Assembly (NCBI GenBank): GCA_026874595.1
Contig: CM049313.1
Span: 60,620,659-60,684,658 of the forward strand
DNA: 64,000 nucleotides
Direction of reading: 5' to 3'
DNA from: Sipunculus nudus
Lineage: Eukaryota > Annelida > Sipuncula > Golfingiida > Sipunculidae
The position numbers and the translations under genes are program-made. The first letter of the stretch is position 1; each line of letters opens with the position of its first letter. The notes below the pieces were generated by a model. It ran no database searches, was not told the origin of the DNA, and saw only the letters and a program-made list of their open reading frames with translations. Positions 22,290-34,145 of the stretch are shown here, piece by piece.

Positions 22290-24603
22290 GTAAGTTTTCG
22301 TACTTTCAAATTTAATAGGTTAGAAAACATTCTTACATTGAAATATATGTTAATATATTAACAAAATACTCATTTTGAAGTGTAGGCAGGAATAAGAATA
22401 TTATGTTTTAGGTTATGAAAAAGAATGACGTAATGTTCATACCTCATGTTTAGCATATCCTTGACAAAATTTATAGTGAAACATATAAGTGAAACATAAA
22501 AAAAGAAAATATATATGTCATAAGAGTGACGTAATGTTTTCTTTAACCTTGTATCATATTATTCATTAATAAACCCATAACTGTGCTAGAACTATTTTCA
22601 TTCACGGGTTTCTTCTGCTGTTTTCTATAAGTAGGAGGTGACACAGGTGTCACCAAAATGTGCCCGGAATTTTTCGGGAACATATCGTCCCCGCTGACAT
22701 TGTCTGCTGAAATTAAAGTAAAGTTCAAGCGCGTTAGTTACTTGCCAACTGGCAAAGGTTACGAGAATGAAGCAAATGACATACAAAAGGATGACAGGAA
22801 AATGCAGTGCAGTAAGTTCCTATACTTTCCATACATTTTCTTTATTATGATAAGTCAGGAAGTGATTTAAGGAAAGGATTGTAATTTTTTCTTCTCACTG
22901 GATTTTTGTTTTTAGTACGGTGCGTTATATGACGAAAATATTTATTCATGTGACCTTTGATACGGTTGCGTTCATAAAACAAGTCACACCTTGAGTAGCT
23001 GTATCAGTTTTTATTTTCTTATTGTCTGGTCGGTTCCATATCCTTATATATGCAAGAAAATGGGTCCGATCGTCATCCTCAGAATATCAAAGTTCTGTAG
23101 AATAAATGTAATGATTAGTAAATAAGAGTAGTTCGTTATGTCAATATAGAGAAATTTACATCTCCTATTAAATCGATAATGCTCGTCATACACGTGAGGA
23201 TTAAAATAATGATTATCTGAAGGCTCTTGACCATAATTATCTATTTCAGAATACCGATGTAGTGATTCCTTCGGATATCTGTTCCAAGGTAAAGGGGACC
23301 ATGGCCCTTCTTGTTACGCATTTTACCCAGACCTGACGCTTGAGCGTGAGAGTGCACGACTGGAATGTGAGAAGATGGAAGCATCACTGGTTGGCATGGA
23401 AACGGAAGAAGAGATGACACACCTTGAAGACACCATCAGGCAGAATTCTAGTCTTTCTGGAAAAAGTGAGCACTATATTGTTATCAGCAGATGTTAGGAA
23501 ATTACAGTTTATAAACGATTATATTCGAAAACTATAATGAATATTTGGCTGCCAAAATGATATCATAAACGTCATCAGTCAGCTCATAAATCTGCCGTTC
23601 ATAGCGTACAAACCTACAAAATTACAAGGCTAAGAATCCGGCCATGTTTTGTAACTTTCTAAGTTCTTTTATAACACAACAAGATGAATCACATGAAGGG
23701 GAAGAAAATAAATAAGACCATCTAAATAGATTCTCAATTAACCACAAGGACATTCCGTTACTTACTATCATTAGAAATGACATGTGAGTGGCGAAAAGAT
23801 AACTGGACTGTTTGTGGTAAAATGCTGGCCTCTCTCGACATTCCCTCTGGAAACACGGGTTCGATCCTCGATGATTCGATGAGCGTGGATTGTAAAGGCC
23901 CGTCCAAGATCAATTTCTCCTAAGACACAGTCTTTGTTAGGATATGAGCTAAGAACCAAACAGCTATAACCAAAAGAAATTCGCACTGTAAATTACCTGG
24001 ATGTGAGCGATAGTCAACTTAAGCGTCAAGGCAAGAAACAGGTTAAGGCTATGTTTATGGAAACAGATAAACGGTATATCTGTTGAATTTTTCTTCGGAA
24101 AACATGAGATCTACTTCCAAACCAAGATAAAAACAAAAATGTTCAATTCCATACTTTATTATTACGATTACTTTAGCAATATGCTCAAGTCTTAATGGGC
24201 CTTTTCATGATTGAAACATCACCTGTCCCGATGATGTATATTCGGAAAAAAATAAAATTATGAAAATAAATTTGCCACCTGATAGGGTATACTATTGTTC
24301 TCTATGTGTAAAGGTTATTTAATAAAGTCACTCTCACATTGGGCTTATTTGCTATTTGCAGTCTACAGCATTATCGGCAGCCTGAACTACTGGACTTCAG
24401 GATCAGATGAAGCAGAAGAGGGAAGATGGGTATGGGAAGCAACAGGACAAAGGATCAACTACAGTCGCTGGTTACCTACCCAGCCGGATGGACTTGAATT
24501 ACAAAATTTTCTGGGTTTTTCTACGATTAACTACCTATGGCATGATAATATAGACTCTAGCAAGGAGTCAGTTCTTTGTGAAAAATTAGCTAAATGCATT
24601 TAA
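22235..24603 (+). CDS. Secreted C-type lectin-like protein, copy A (intact, 4 exons)
   Basis: Exons 22235-22289, 22635-22811, 23250-23465 and 24362-24603 join without a break to give 229 residues. Residues 1-18 are a signal peptide ([18 protein letters not shown]). Residues 19-77 form a small module (KMCPEFFG, then [11 protein letters not shown], ending in Cys77) that I do not recognise from any known domain but that recurs in copies B, C and D. Residues 79-229 are a CTLD: Cys81 and Cys99 of the long form, Cys117 and Cys222 of the core disulfide, WTSGSD at 160-165, QPD at 190-192 and LCEK near the end. QPD usually means galactose-type binding. The cysteines of the second core disulfide are absent (QNF where QNC is usual), and WND is WHD, so calcium and sugar binding are uncertain. 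All introns are phase 1. It is probably a soluble lectin or immune recognition protein. Confidence 0.9.
22635..22811 (+). CDS. Copy A exon 2, N-terminal CPx(Y/F) module
   Basis: Acceptor aagtag, donor gtaagt, 177 nt. Two bases complete the Arg codon begun in exon 1. The core CPEFFG (C28) and, nine residues later, [10 protein letters not shown] align without gaps to copies B and D; the exon ends on Cys77. Confidence 0.88.
23250..23465 (+). CDS. Copy A exon 3, first half of CTLD
   Basis: Acceptor atttcag, donor gtgagc, 216 nt. It encodes [40 protein letters not shown], the typical first half of a CTLD. Confidence 0.93.
23785..24010 (+). mobile_element. Possible tRNA-derived SINE in copy A intron 3
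   Basis: A B-box-like GGTTCGATCC (23858-23867) lies about 40 bp after an A-box-like GTGGTAAAATGCTGG (23814-23828), with the 'CTGGCCTCTC' spacer common in tRNA-type SINEs. No good cloverleaf forms, so I do not call a tRNA gene. The 3' boundary and tail are unclear. Confidence 0.4.
24362..24603 (+). CDS. Copy A exon 4, second half of CTLD and stop
   Basis: Acceptor tatttgcag, 242 nt, stop TAA. It carries [24 protein letters not shown] and [11 protein letters not shown] 94 bp TA/AT-rich array starts about 36 bp after the stop. Confidence 0.93.
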
Positions 24604-24638
24604 AATGGCCAAAGAAAGGATGTAACAGTTTTATATCT

Positions 24639-24639
<1 letters not shown>

Positions 24640-24677
<38 letters not shown>

Positions 24678-24685
24678 ATATATAG

Positions 24686-24733
<48 letters not shown>
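24640..24733. repeat. AT/TA microsatellite array
   Basis: About 94 bp of TA dinucleotides broken only by short TTTA and GAGAGA interruptions, directly 3' of lectin copy A. Confidence 0.95.
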
Positions 24734-24736
<3 letters not shown>

Positions 24737-24807
24737 CTGCGGGAATGTATCTTTCCTTCGCGGCCACTCAGCGCTATATGTTTTGCAACAGAGCACGATA
24801 TGTTAAG

Positions 24808-25405
24808 GTATGTGATGAATCTGAATCACTACCACCAGTTTCGCCTCATCGGCTCATCAGGTAATTAAAGATCAATTTATTGTGATATTGGTTCCTCAAC
24901 TATGCAACTGGAGTGACAAATCTGACTGCCCCCTAAATCCTTGTGCCTAACACCGTCCGTTGTTTACCAAACCGACGTGCACAACAACGGTACAGTTAAC
25001 ACGTACGTTGGCATGACCGGAGGCCCCTTTAACAAAGTTATTTCAACCACATCAAATCGTTCGAGCACAGGACCTATTCAAACGAAACCGAGCTTGCGAA
25101 ACGCGTATTGAACCTGAAAGACAAGCAACAAAGTTTCGCAATCTCCAGGTCCAGCAGTCAGACACATTCGTGACCTCTTCACATCAGGGCAATTTGTGTT
25201 TGGCAGAGAACCTGGCAATCATAATCTCAAAACAAAAGAACTAATTGAACGAACTTTCGGAAATTGATTCCATCTGTCGCAGGGCAACCAAAAGTGTGGG
25301 AAAAAAAATTATAAAAACCAATGTCCCAATTAGTTCAACTTCAGCCACCTGATGTGCCGTTCAGGCGAAACCGGCGGTAGTGATTCAGATTTATCACATT
25401 CCAAA
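24808..25405 (+). mobile_element. Penelope-like element remnant with GIY-YIG domain
   Basis: Between about 24940 and 25170 the + strand encodes pieces of a GIY-YIG endonuclease typical of Penelope-like retroelements: VVYQTDVHNN, TYVGMTGGPF, then FNHIKSFEHRTYSNETELAK and LNLKDK. A later piece NLCLAENLAII matches the Cys-containing tail that follows this domain. The outer sequences are inverted copies of each other: GAATCACTACCACCAGTTTC-like at about 24815-24850 and its reverse complement, with GGCGAAACCGGCGGTAGTG, at 25362-25385, fitting the terminal repeats of this group. The reverse transcriptase part is missing, so the copy is 5'-truncated, and the remaining frame is broken. (TA)n and CA/TA tracts flank it. 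Confidence 0.78.
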
Positions 25406-26963
25406 GCGCGAACACACAAATACACACACACACACATATATATATCGTGTTACTTCAGTGTAGAGGAGAAATTGATAAATTATTTAATAAAAGTGCATAA
25501 GATATTATAAATAGACAACAGATGTATAAAAAAGTATTAATTACAAATGCAAATCCTGCAGCTCAATATTTGTGTAAAAAGACATATGAATGGAAGCTAA
25601 TTTCTGGGAAAACGTTTACAAGTCTGCAACAGACGGTAGTAAAAGGGTCTTTGCAATGGAAAATATTACAAATTATTAACTAACCAACAGGGATTATGTT
25701 ACACAAAATGAGGTAAAGAGACCGTAAAAATGCATCTTTTACAAATTCAAGCGAAGGGACAGTATTAAGCAGTATTCCTTTTTGTTAATTTTGATAAACA
25801 TTGGTATTATGGAATGAAGTGAGGGAAATGTGTATTTTTTTTTATGGGAAAAATATCGTTTAAGACGACATTAGTATTCTTTTTTGGTATGAATTGTCAG
25901 CAGTGGGACATCTGAAATATGCAAATCCTTTTATTTAAATCGAAAAATCATGTATAATTAAATTCAATTATGAAAATTATCTACGTCTGCTACTATTGTT
26001 TGAAAAATAATGTGAATGTCGACTTATGTGATAATGTAAACTGTCTTACAAAAGTGAATCACGATGTATAGAGGCACAGTTTGTTACAGTAGAAAACGAT
26101 CACCTGCTCACTATCATTATTAAACCGTTCATTAATATTTCTGGTATTATACTGAACTGTATAGATTGAACGAAGAAATGTCAAAAAATGTTCTGCATTA
26201 ACAGGCATTTGATTGGAAGACTTCAAGTCCGATCAGCTTCCACTCACGATGTAACACCCGTCTAAATATGTGACAATCGGACTCATCTGTAATCGCCTTG
26301 GCTGCTGCGGCACGTGGTCATCTATCAAACTTGTTAAACCCCTTGTTAAGTTTCTGTAAATATATTATTTTATTCATCCAAGTTTCAGTTGGTTTTGCCG
26401 TTAATGTGGTAGTGTTTTGTGTTAATAGTACATTTAGCATCAGAGGCACAAAGTGTTTAGGGTAGGTCACCTCAAATGCGTTGCATGACTCTTTTGCATT
26501 GCTTGCCTTAAGATTATAGGAATGCCTGCTGAGACCTTCATAAGATTTTTTTTTTCATTTTATCATTGCCGATCATATATTTATATACGTGTTAAGTTCA
26601 GCAACAAGATTTATAAGGTTTGTTCAAGTAACTCAGTATGTAACAGAGTCCAACATTAATCTCAGACCAGACAGGAATGTCAATTTTATCCCTAAGGTTT
26701 GTTATTGTGTTTATTTTGTGTCCTTAACTGTTCTGATTTGAAGAGCACGAACAACCTAACTGTTTAGTCCTTTATCAAGATGGCAGACGAAAATCACTTC
26801 CTGTTATAGCTCGCATGCTCATTGTCAAAACATCAATCACGTTGGTTAAACCACCTTTGAAGGTACGGACAATAGCAACGATATACTACAATTATTCATT
26901 TTTTTAAAGTGAATTAAGTTTATTAATTTTTGTCTTTATGTTTTATTAACTAAAAAAAATATA

Positions 26964-26964
<1 letters not shown>
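25406..26964. other. AT-rich intergenic stretch, no gene seen
   Basis: Starts with a short CA/TA tract near 25420. No coding or RNA feature recognised. Confidence 0.5.

Positions 26965-27044
<80 letters not shown>
26965..27044. repeat. (TTA)n followed by (AT)n
   Basis: About 33 bp of TTA trinucleotides run directly into about 47 bp of AT dinucleotides. Confidence 0.95.
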
Positions 27045-27047
<3 letters not shown>

Positions 27048-27572
27048 GTACATACAATAGAAAAAATGATAGCAATCAAAAGAGGTAAACTTCACAAACA
27101 TAATCATGAGTGGTATAATCTATTATTTTACATTTTGTCTCAAGGACATAAGAGCATTTGAGTAATTTCATGTATATATCTTTCTCGGTCAAATGTAAAC
27201 TCCAATTTTGCAGTTACAATATTCTAAGATATTATCATTGCCAACTTGTTTTTCCATGGAATCTGAACAGGGCATAGTATTTCTGGATCCATTTGTCATT
27301 GTTATGTACATAGTTGTCTCATGTATTTTATGAGATGTAGTCCACATGTTACACATATGTATGTCACGTATTATTATCATGATAAAAAATCTTCTTGGAA
27401 ATCTTAAGGTCACTGTTATCTATTTTCTGAGGATTATCGTCAACCTTATGAACGACAAGCATTAATTACTTAATTAGAGAAAGATACACGTCGCTGTAAA
27501 TCTTACTGACGACGGCTTGATCAATATTGATTATGAAATACTGAATAAGCACCTTTTCAAACAATTAAGAAT

Positions 27573-27732
27573 GTATTACCTATGCTTGTATAAAAAAAAA
27601 CAAAGTGCTTTTATTAAAAGGAGATTTTGCGTTAACCAATCACGTTTATAAAGTATTACCTAAGCTTGTATAGAAAAAAAACAAAGTGCTTTTATTCAAA
27701 GGGAGATTTCTCATTAATCAATCATGGTAATC
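27573..27732. repeat. 80 bp tandem duplication
   Basis: Two diverged copies, starting GTATTACCTA at 27573 and 27653, share GCTTGTATA, a poly-A run, CAAAGTGCTTTTATT and GGAGATTT. Confidence 0.85.
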
Positions 27733-27789
27733 AATAATGGCATGTTTTATTACACACAATAATATGTGCTTGGCATTATGTTGCTGCAG

Positions 27790-30190
27790 AATAAGCTACA
27801 GCTTTTGACTCAGTTAATTACAAATTTATGTATTCTGCACTGAGGAAAGTTGGATTTATTAAATATTTCATTCATTGTTAAAGAATATGTATACTAAAAT
27901 AGAGAGTGCAATTATTAATAATGGAGAGACCAGTTGTTATTTTTAATAGTAATGAGCACTCGTCAAATAGATCCTATGGCCAGTTATCTAGTTAAGTTTG
28001 TAGTGTACAACAAAGTCGAAACAAAAATATCAGACGAATTACGTTGTCATCTTAAGAACATAATGTTTGCATGTATGTTTGCAAACGATTCGGCTTACTT
28101 ACTTCAAGATGTAAATTCATTTAAGGAGTTGGTAAAAGTTTTAAAGTGCGTTTCATATTTTATTTCTGTTGAGGTAAATTGTGAAAGTCCGAGGTAAGAT
28201 GGCTTGGCAGATACGAATATCATCCGGACAAATCAATAAATTGCAAATGGGTCAATCTGTATACAAATATTATACGAATTTATGTATATATGTTTACACA
28301 TTTTTCCAATGATTCTTATGTGGCTATGGAAAAAAAACTTCTCCAGACTTCAGGGGAAATAAACAATATACTTAACAGCGCTCATCTACAATATATGGTA
28401 AAATATAAGTGGTTCTATCTCTCCTTATATCAATTATATTTTATGCTATAAACTAGCCGTGACAACCCGACTCAGTAAGCAATCGGATATTTAGGCTGGT
28501 AAGCCTACTCGAATCGTGATACAAGTAATATGGTGGAATGTATCGCAGGCCCTTGCATCAGGTTGCATTCATGTTGTGGTCAACAGTCCATAATCTCAAT
28601 ATTCTGCTAAGATTGATAAATTAATACAAGAGTATAGATGTCAGCTTACAACCCAAACTGAAACACCGTCTCCACGGAAACGGGTCATTTCCTGTATCAC
28701 CTACAAGCTGCCTGCGTCCTGTTAACCGTGCGGGCCCTGCTTGTGTCCATGCGGTCATAAATTCAGCAAACATGCTGAGGTGTTTACCAATGTGCTGGGT
28801 TAAAACGAAACTTTTCTCGCTCATGTTTGACATCATTAGAAAGTACACACGAAATGATAACGATTGATCTGGTTTATGTTGATTGGTGGTGTACCTGTAG
28901 GCCATGAAGCGTTGTCAGAAATGACGAAAATATTTGCATCTTCACAAGGCCTTATAATGCTTTCCTCAGACTTAGATGTAATGACACTCTGGTGCCAGTA
29001 ATCTGGTCGTAATGCCAGAGGGTCGGTATGACGCTAGCTACAAACGTATAAAACAAAGGTTTAATTATATATATGCAAGCTGCAGAAAATAAACTTGCAC
29101 GAATGGTAATGATAAAATTCAGCAAGTGTCATGGATAAAAAGGTTTATTTCTGAAGAGGGTAATCCAAGGACAAAGTACTACCAAAACATCTTGAAATAA
29201 TTGGAGATGTTGCCTTAACAAGAATGACCTTTGATGTAGATATAAGTACAATGAAACCTCGTTGTGTCGAAGTCGAAGGGACCCTCAGAAAACTTCGACA
29301 CATCCGAGATTCGACACAAGCGGGTTTTATTTGGTAAAAAATTAACAAGAGTTGTCCAGAATATTTAGTCTGTAACTTCGACATAAACGGGGTATTCGAC
29401 TTAAGCGAGTTCGACACAACGAGGTTTCACTGTATATGGATATTAGTTAATACCCACATTCAGTAAATGACTGCTTGTTGTCATTGCCTGGTGTGCTCAA
29501 ATGTACTCAAGAGTGCACAACTGAAGCCATATCCCAGCAATTATGAAAAAAAAAATTGAATTGTTGAAATTTCGAGAAAAAAAACTTTTTCTTCATAAGA
29601 AACTCTCCTTGTTATATTGTTTTTTTTATAATATTGTTTTTATCAAGAATGTACCATGAAATAAAATCAATCTATAAAAATACAAAAGTTACGTAACAAG
29701 TGTCAGAAATATTAAATGGGAGGAATACTCGGATGTATTTATACAGGAAAAAGAACGTTTCTCGGCTATATGTTATATACCACTGGACCGATACACTAGG
29801 GAATTCCAGCATAAAATCTTAAATACTTATTTATCAGTTGATGCTCATCTGTAACCGAAGAAACGTGTGATTATTGTTTATTTTTATATGAAGAAACATT
29901 CTTCTTATTTTTCAACGTATGGTTACAAAGAATCTGTATTTTAAAAACTGCAAATGGCTGAAACAAATTGAAATATATATGCCAGAATTGACATCAAAAG
30001 ACATAATTTTTGGCAAGATGCCTGTTACTGACAGTATTATGGTGGTAATTACTATTGTTATATTGTAAAAATTCACCATATGTAAAGGGGAAAAATGCAA
30101 AAATACGCAAGGTAAATCTCTTCAAAAAGAGGAATATATCATTGCTGAAACCAAGGGCAAAATCGAATTTCATTTTTTAGAAGTTGAAAC
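27790..30190 (+). mobile_element. Degraded LINE (non-LTR retrotransposon) copy 1
   Basis: Broken + strand frames match a LINE reverse transcriptase in order: a KAFDSVNYKFMYSALRKVGF-like palm segment near 27800, RQIDPMASYL near 27960, FANDSAYLLQDVNSF (the YADD position) near 28078, and AMEKKLLQTSGEINNIL near 28325. C-terminal pieces follow from about 29700: YTREFQHKILNTYL and WLKQIEIYMPELTSKDIIFG. The catalytic YADD reads FAND and stops and frameshifts are frequent, so it is dead. A 184 bp pogo-type MITE (29249-29432) is nested in it. Similar C-terminal words recur at 50.5 and 61.9 kb, suggesting one family. Confidence 0.75.
29249..29432. mobile_element. Pogo/Tigger-type MITE, 184 bp
   Basis: Inverted ends CAATGAAACCTCGTTGTGTC and, inward from the right, CAGTGAAACCTCGTTGTGTC, each bounded outside by TA (29247-29248 and 29433-29434). 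TTCGACnnAA motifs repeat inside the ends. No gene. Its ends differ from those of the Tigger element at 44079. Confidence 0.88.
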
Positions 30191-30810
30191 AGTTAATGCC
30201 TGGGATAGGATAATCATATATTTTCAATACAAAATCTTTTTGATATATATGTATTGGAAGGTACAATCACTAGTGTAATTTGTATATGTCTTATTGTCTT
30301 CTTTAATGTTTGTACCGGTTAGTTAAAAAGCAAATATAATGAGGTAAATGAAATATCTGCATAAATTTCCTTATACTCTTATGTTTTAATTGAATGTGAT
30401 TGATGTTTGTTAATCAGTGTGGCAGTGTTGTTAATGTTTTGACATCAAAGTGAAATAAAGGATTATCAAAGAATAGAAGGCAAAGCCTTATTTTGTAAAT
30501 CCTTGTACGAGGCAGAACATTTATATAAACAAGTGACCCATGGGTCATGACGCTCAGCTGACTGGGAAGAGATTCGCAAAAGGAAATTTTATCATTAGAA
30601 TGGTAGTATATACCCATTCAACTGAAGCATCAAACAGATTAACCAACAGGCCAAGATTTAGTCTGTATTTATATATCTCAAAAATAGAGAAAAATGTGTA
30701 AACTTTTAAAACTAGAATACGAGTAACCGACAAGTGACTACATGTATCTGCCAAAATCGGATAGTGAGGCATGGACTGAGTGGCAAGGGGAAATAGAGTG
30801 AGGTATGTTG
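30190..30810. other. Intergenic, no gene seen
   Basis: AT-rich; nothing recognised between the LINE remnant and the modular repeat block. Confidence 0.5.
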
Positions 30811-31890
30811 CATATTAGCATGGATGTCTGCAGCCTAAATGTGTATGTAGGTTGTGCCACCTACCACAAATCCAGAAAGCTGTCCAAGTTGTATACACCT
30901 GCAAAATTTTAGGCAGAAAAGTCAAACCACTACATGTATATGAGCGATTTTTGCCCATGGCAGACAAACAGACAAACACTGTGCAAAAATCTTTGCAGGT
31001 AACCCCTCCAGTTTTGTGTATGATAAAGACCTATGTGAGATCTAAACACATGCACAATTTTGGCCCAATCGGTCAAATGGTTCCTGAGATATGAGCTTGG
31101 ATGTGTGCAGCGTTAACTAGAATGTAGGTGGCGCCACCTGTCATAAAATCAAGAAAGCTGTCCACGATGTATAAACCTGCAAAATTTTAGGCAGTTATGT
31201 CGAACCACTACAGAGAAATGAGTGATTTTAGGCCACGGCACACTAACAGACAGACGCTGTGCAAACATTGTTACAGGTGGCGCCACCATTTTTTGTGTAT
31301 GTTACAGAGCTATCAAAGGGCTACATTTGTATAAATTTTATTTCCTGATTGGTCAAACGGTTCCCAAGATTTAAGCTTGGATGTCATCAGCGTGAACGTG
31401 AACGTAGGTGGCGCCACCTGTCATAAAATCAAGAAAGCTATCCTGGATGTATACGCATGACGAATTTCAGGTGAATTAGTCAATTCACTGCAGAGATATG
31501 AGTGATTTTAACCCAAGGCAGATGAACAGATGGACACTGTGCAAACATGGTTACAGGTGGCGCCACCATTTTTTGTGTATGTTATAAAGCAATCCAAGGG
31601 CTACATTTGTATCAATTTTATTTCCTGATCGGTCAAACGGTTCCCGAGATATGAGGGTTTATGAGTGGAAACAGACCCACAAATGGACACTGGATAGAGA
31701 GGAAAGGTCAGAGGTCAACGCAAATTGGTTAGGCACCAGTTCACATGTGACCCGATAATAGGTGTTAGTTTGGGAAAAATCGGTCCATTAGTCTCCGAGG
31801 AGCTCTCTGGAAACGAACGCCGCCGCGGTGGAGGAACTCGGTCAAAAACACAGTATCCGCAAAACTTCGTTTTGGCGGATACAAAAATAC
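30811..31890 (-). repeat. Modular repeat block, 280 bp units, reverse copy
   Basis: Units of 280 bp (ATGAGCTTGGATGT-like starts near 31091 and 31371, then 31651) are reverse complements of those at 14.9-15.5 kb. The perfect palindrome GGTGGCGCCACC falls at 31127, 31276, 31407 and 31556: alternating gaps of 149 and 131 bp, so each unit holds two. No protein frame is kept across units. Confidence 0.85.
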
Positions 31891-33840
31891 AGGTGGCTCC
31901 ACTAGTCTGCAGAAACTAATAAAAACACTTAATGGTCAATATCCATGCAAAAAATCATGGTGATCTCTGCATTAGTTGTTCAGATACTTCAGTTTTTGTA
32001 TCAAATTGTCCATTATTCTGAGGGATACTTCGGAGTCCTACAGCTTGAAGGATATGGGTAACAGAGACCTAATTTCAAGTTTCCACAGGCACCTTTCATG
32101 GGCCTCCTTGCATGACAAGAATGAAGATTCTAGGTCCAGTTGTTGCGATTTGTACCCTGTTGACAGATAACCACATCTTTAAAGGTCTCAAAAAAAAGAA
32201 AAAAATTCGTAAAAATTTGAAAAAAAATAGAGGTGGCACACCCAGTCTGCAGAAACTGATGTAACAGCTCATGATCAATATGTATGCCGAAAATCATGAC
32301 CATCAGTGTTGTAGTTATTGAAATACTGCAGTTTTTGTATCAAATTTTCCATTATTCTGGGGGGGGGGGGTATTTTGGACCCATACAGCTTAAAGAATAT
32401 GGGTAACAGAGACCTAATTTCAAGTTTCCATGGAGACTTTTCATGGGTCTCCCTGTGTGTCAAGAATGAAGATTCTTGGTCCAGTTTTTATGATTTGTGC
32501 CCTGTTAACAGATGTTCATATCTTTAAAGGTCTCAAAAATACAGAAAAATTTCGTAAAAAAAACCGAACAAATACAGGTGGTGCCACCAGTCTGCAGAAA
32601 CTAATGAAACACTCCATGATCAATATCCATGCAAACAATTATGGTTATCTCTGCAATAGTTGTTCAGATACTTTAGCTTTTGTATCAAATTTTCCATTAT
32701 TCTGAGCTGTACTTTGGAGTGCCATAGCTCAAAGGATATGGGTAACAGAGACCAAATTTCAGGTTTCCATGGAGACTTATCATGGGTCTCCCTGTGTGTC
32801 AAGAACGAAGATTCTAGGTCCAGTCGTTACGATTTGTACCCTGTTGACAGAGAACTACATCCTTAAAGGTCTCAAAAATGGAGAAAACAATTCGTGAACA
32901 TTGAAAAATACAGGTGGCGCCACCAGTCTGCACAAACTGATGAAACATCTCATGATCAATATGTAAGTCGAAAATCATGACCATCAGTGATGTAGTTAAT
33001 GAGATATTGAAGTTTTTGTATGAAATTTTTGACTATTCTGGGGGGTAATTTTGGGCCCCATAGCTCGAAGGATATGGGTAACAGAGACCTAATTTCTGGT
33101 TTCCATGGAGACTTTTCATAGGTCTCTCAGTGTGTCGAAAATGAAGATTCTAGGTCCAGTTGTTACGATTTGTGCCACGCTAACAGATAACAGCATCCTC
33201 AAAGGTCTCAAAAATAGAGGAAAAAATCGTAAAAAATCAAACAGTACAGGTTGCGCCACCAGTCTGCAGGAACTGATCGAACATCTCATGATCAATATGT
33301 ATGCCAAAAATGAAGACCATCAGTGATGTAGTTATTGAAATATTGAAGTTTTTGTATGAAATTTTTTACTATTCTGGGGGGTACTTTGGGGCCCCATAGC
33401 TCGAAGGATATGGGTAACAGAGACCTAATTTCTGGTTTCCAAGGAGATTTTTCATATACCTCTCAGTGTGTCAATAATTAAGATTCTAAGTCCAGTCTTT
33501 ATGATTTGTGCCTTGTTAACAGATGTTCACATTTTTAAAGGTCTCAAAAATAGAGAAAAAAATTCGTAAAAAATCGAAAAATACAGGTGGCGCCACCAGT
33601 CTGCAGGAAGTGATGTAACATCTCATGATCAATATGTATGCCAAAAATCATGACCATCAGTCAAGTAGTTAATGAGATATTGAAGTTTTTGTATGAAATT
33701 TTTGACTTTTCTGGGGGGTACTTTGGGGCCACATAGCTCGAAGGATATGGGTAACAGAGACCTAATTTCTGGTTTCCAAAGAGATTTTTTATGGACCTCT
33801 CAGAATCCCAAGTTACAAGGTTCTAGGTCCAGCGGTTACG
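31891..33840 (-). repeat. Six tandem ~336-345 bp units
   Basis: Units start with AGGTGGCGCCACCAGTCTGC-like sequence at 31891, 32231, 32576, 32912, 33248 and 33585. Each has TCATGATCAATATGT, GGATATGGGTAACAGAGACC, TTTCCATGGAGA and GATTTGTGCC in the same order. The last three copies keep a strict 336-337 bp period. Minus orientation is assigned from the header at 33.9 kb. Confidence 0.92.
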
Positions 33841-33856
33841 ATTTGTGCCTGGTTAA

Positions 33857-33929
33857 CGGACGGACAGACGGACAGACGGACAGACGGACAGACAGACAGA
33901 CGGACAGACGGACAGACGGACGACGGACA
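33857..33929. repeat. (GGACGGACAGAC)n minisatellite
   Basis: Runs of GGACGGACAGAC and GGACAGAC; on the other strand this is the GTCCGTC header of the modular repeat, ending at TTTTTAGCTCAGCTGACTGA (33958-33977). Confidence 0.93.
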
Positions 33930-33989
33930 AAGAGTGATCGCTATAGCTCAGATGACTTTCAGTCAGCTGAGCTAAAAAACGATTTACAG

Positions 33990-34145
33990 CAGGGTTAGGG
34001 CCGATTATATTGAAAGTAATCATTACAATTACTTTACAAAATCACAATAACAATTACTAATTACTTAAATCTCACAAAGTAAGGATTACATTACAATAAC
34101 TTTTTAAATATAATTAATTACATTCCATTACTTTATACAAAATCT
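33990..34145. repeat. AATTACTTT-type degenerate repeat
   Basis: Imperfect repeats of ACAATTACTTT, TAATTACTT and ACATTACAATAAC over about 150 bp. A similar TAATAGTAATAG stretch occurs at 54829. Confidence 0.6.

Noticed and set aside
23814-23885. tRNA gene
   Set aside because: A- and B-box-like words are present, but no convincing acceptor stem or cloverleaf forms; a SINE is more likely.
28621-28905. 94-codon minus-strand frame
   Set aside because: It lies within the span of the degraded LINE and has no motif support.
31891-33840. CRISPR-like array
   Set aside because: Units of about 336 bp are repeated along their whole length with no short-repeat and unique-spacer pattern, and the genome is eukaryotic.
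33693-33998. Frame with a GQTDRRTDRQ-like repeat
   Set aside because: It comes from the GGACGGACAGAC minisatellite and the 336 bp repeat unit.
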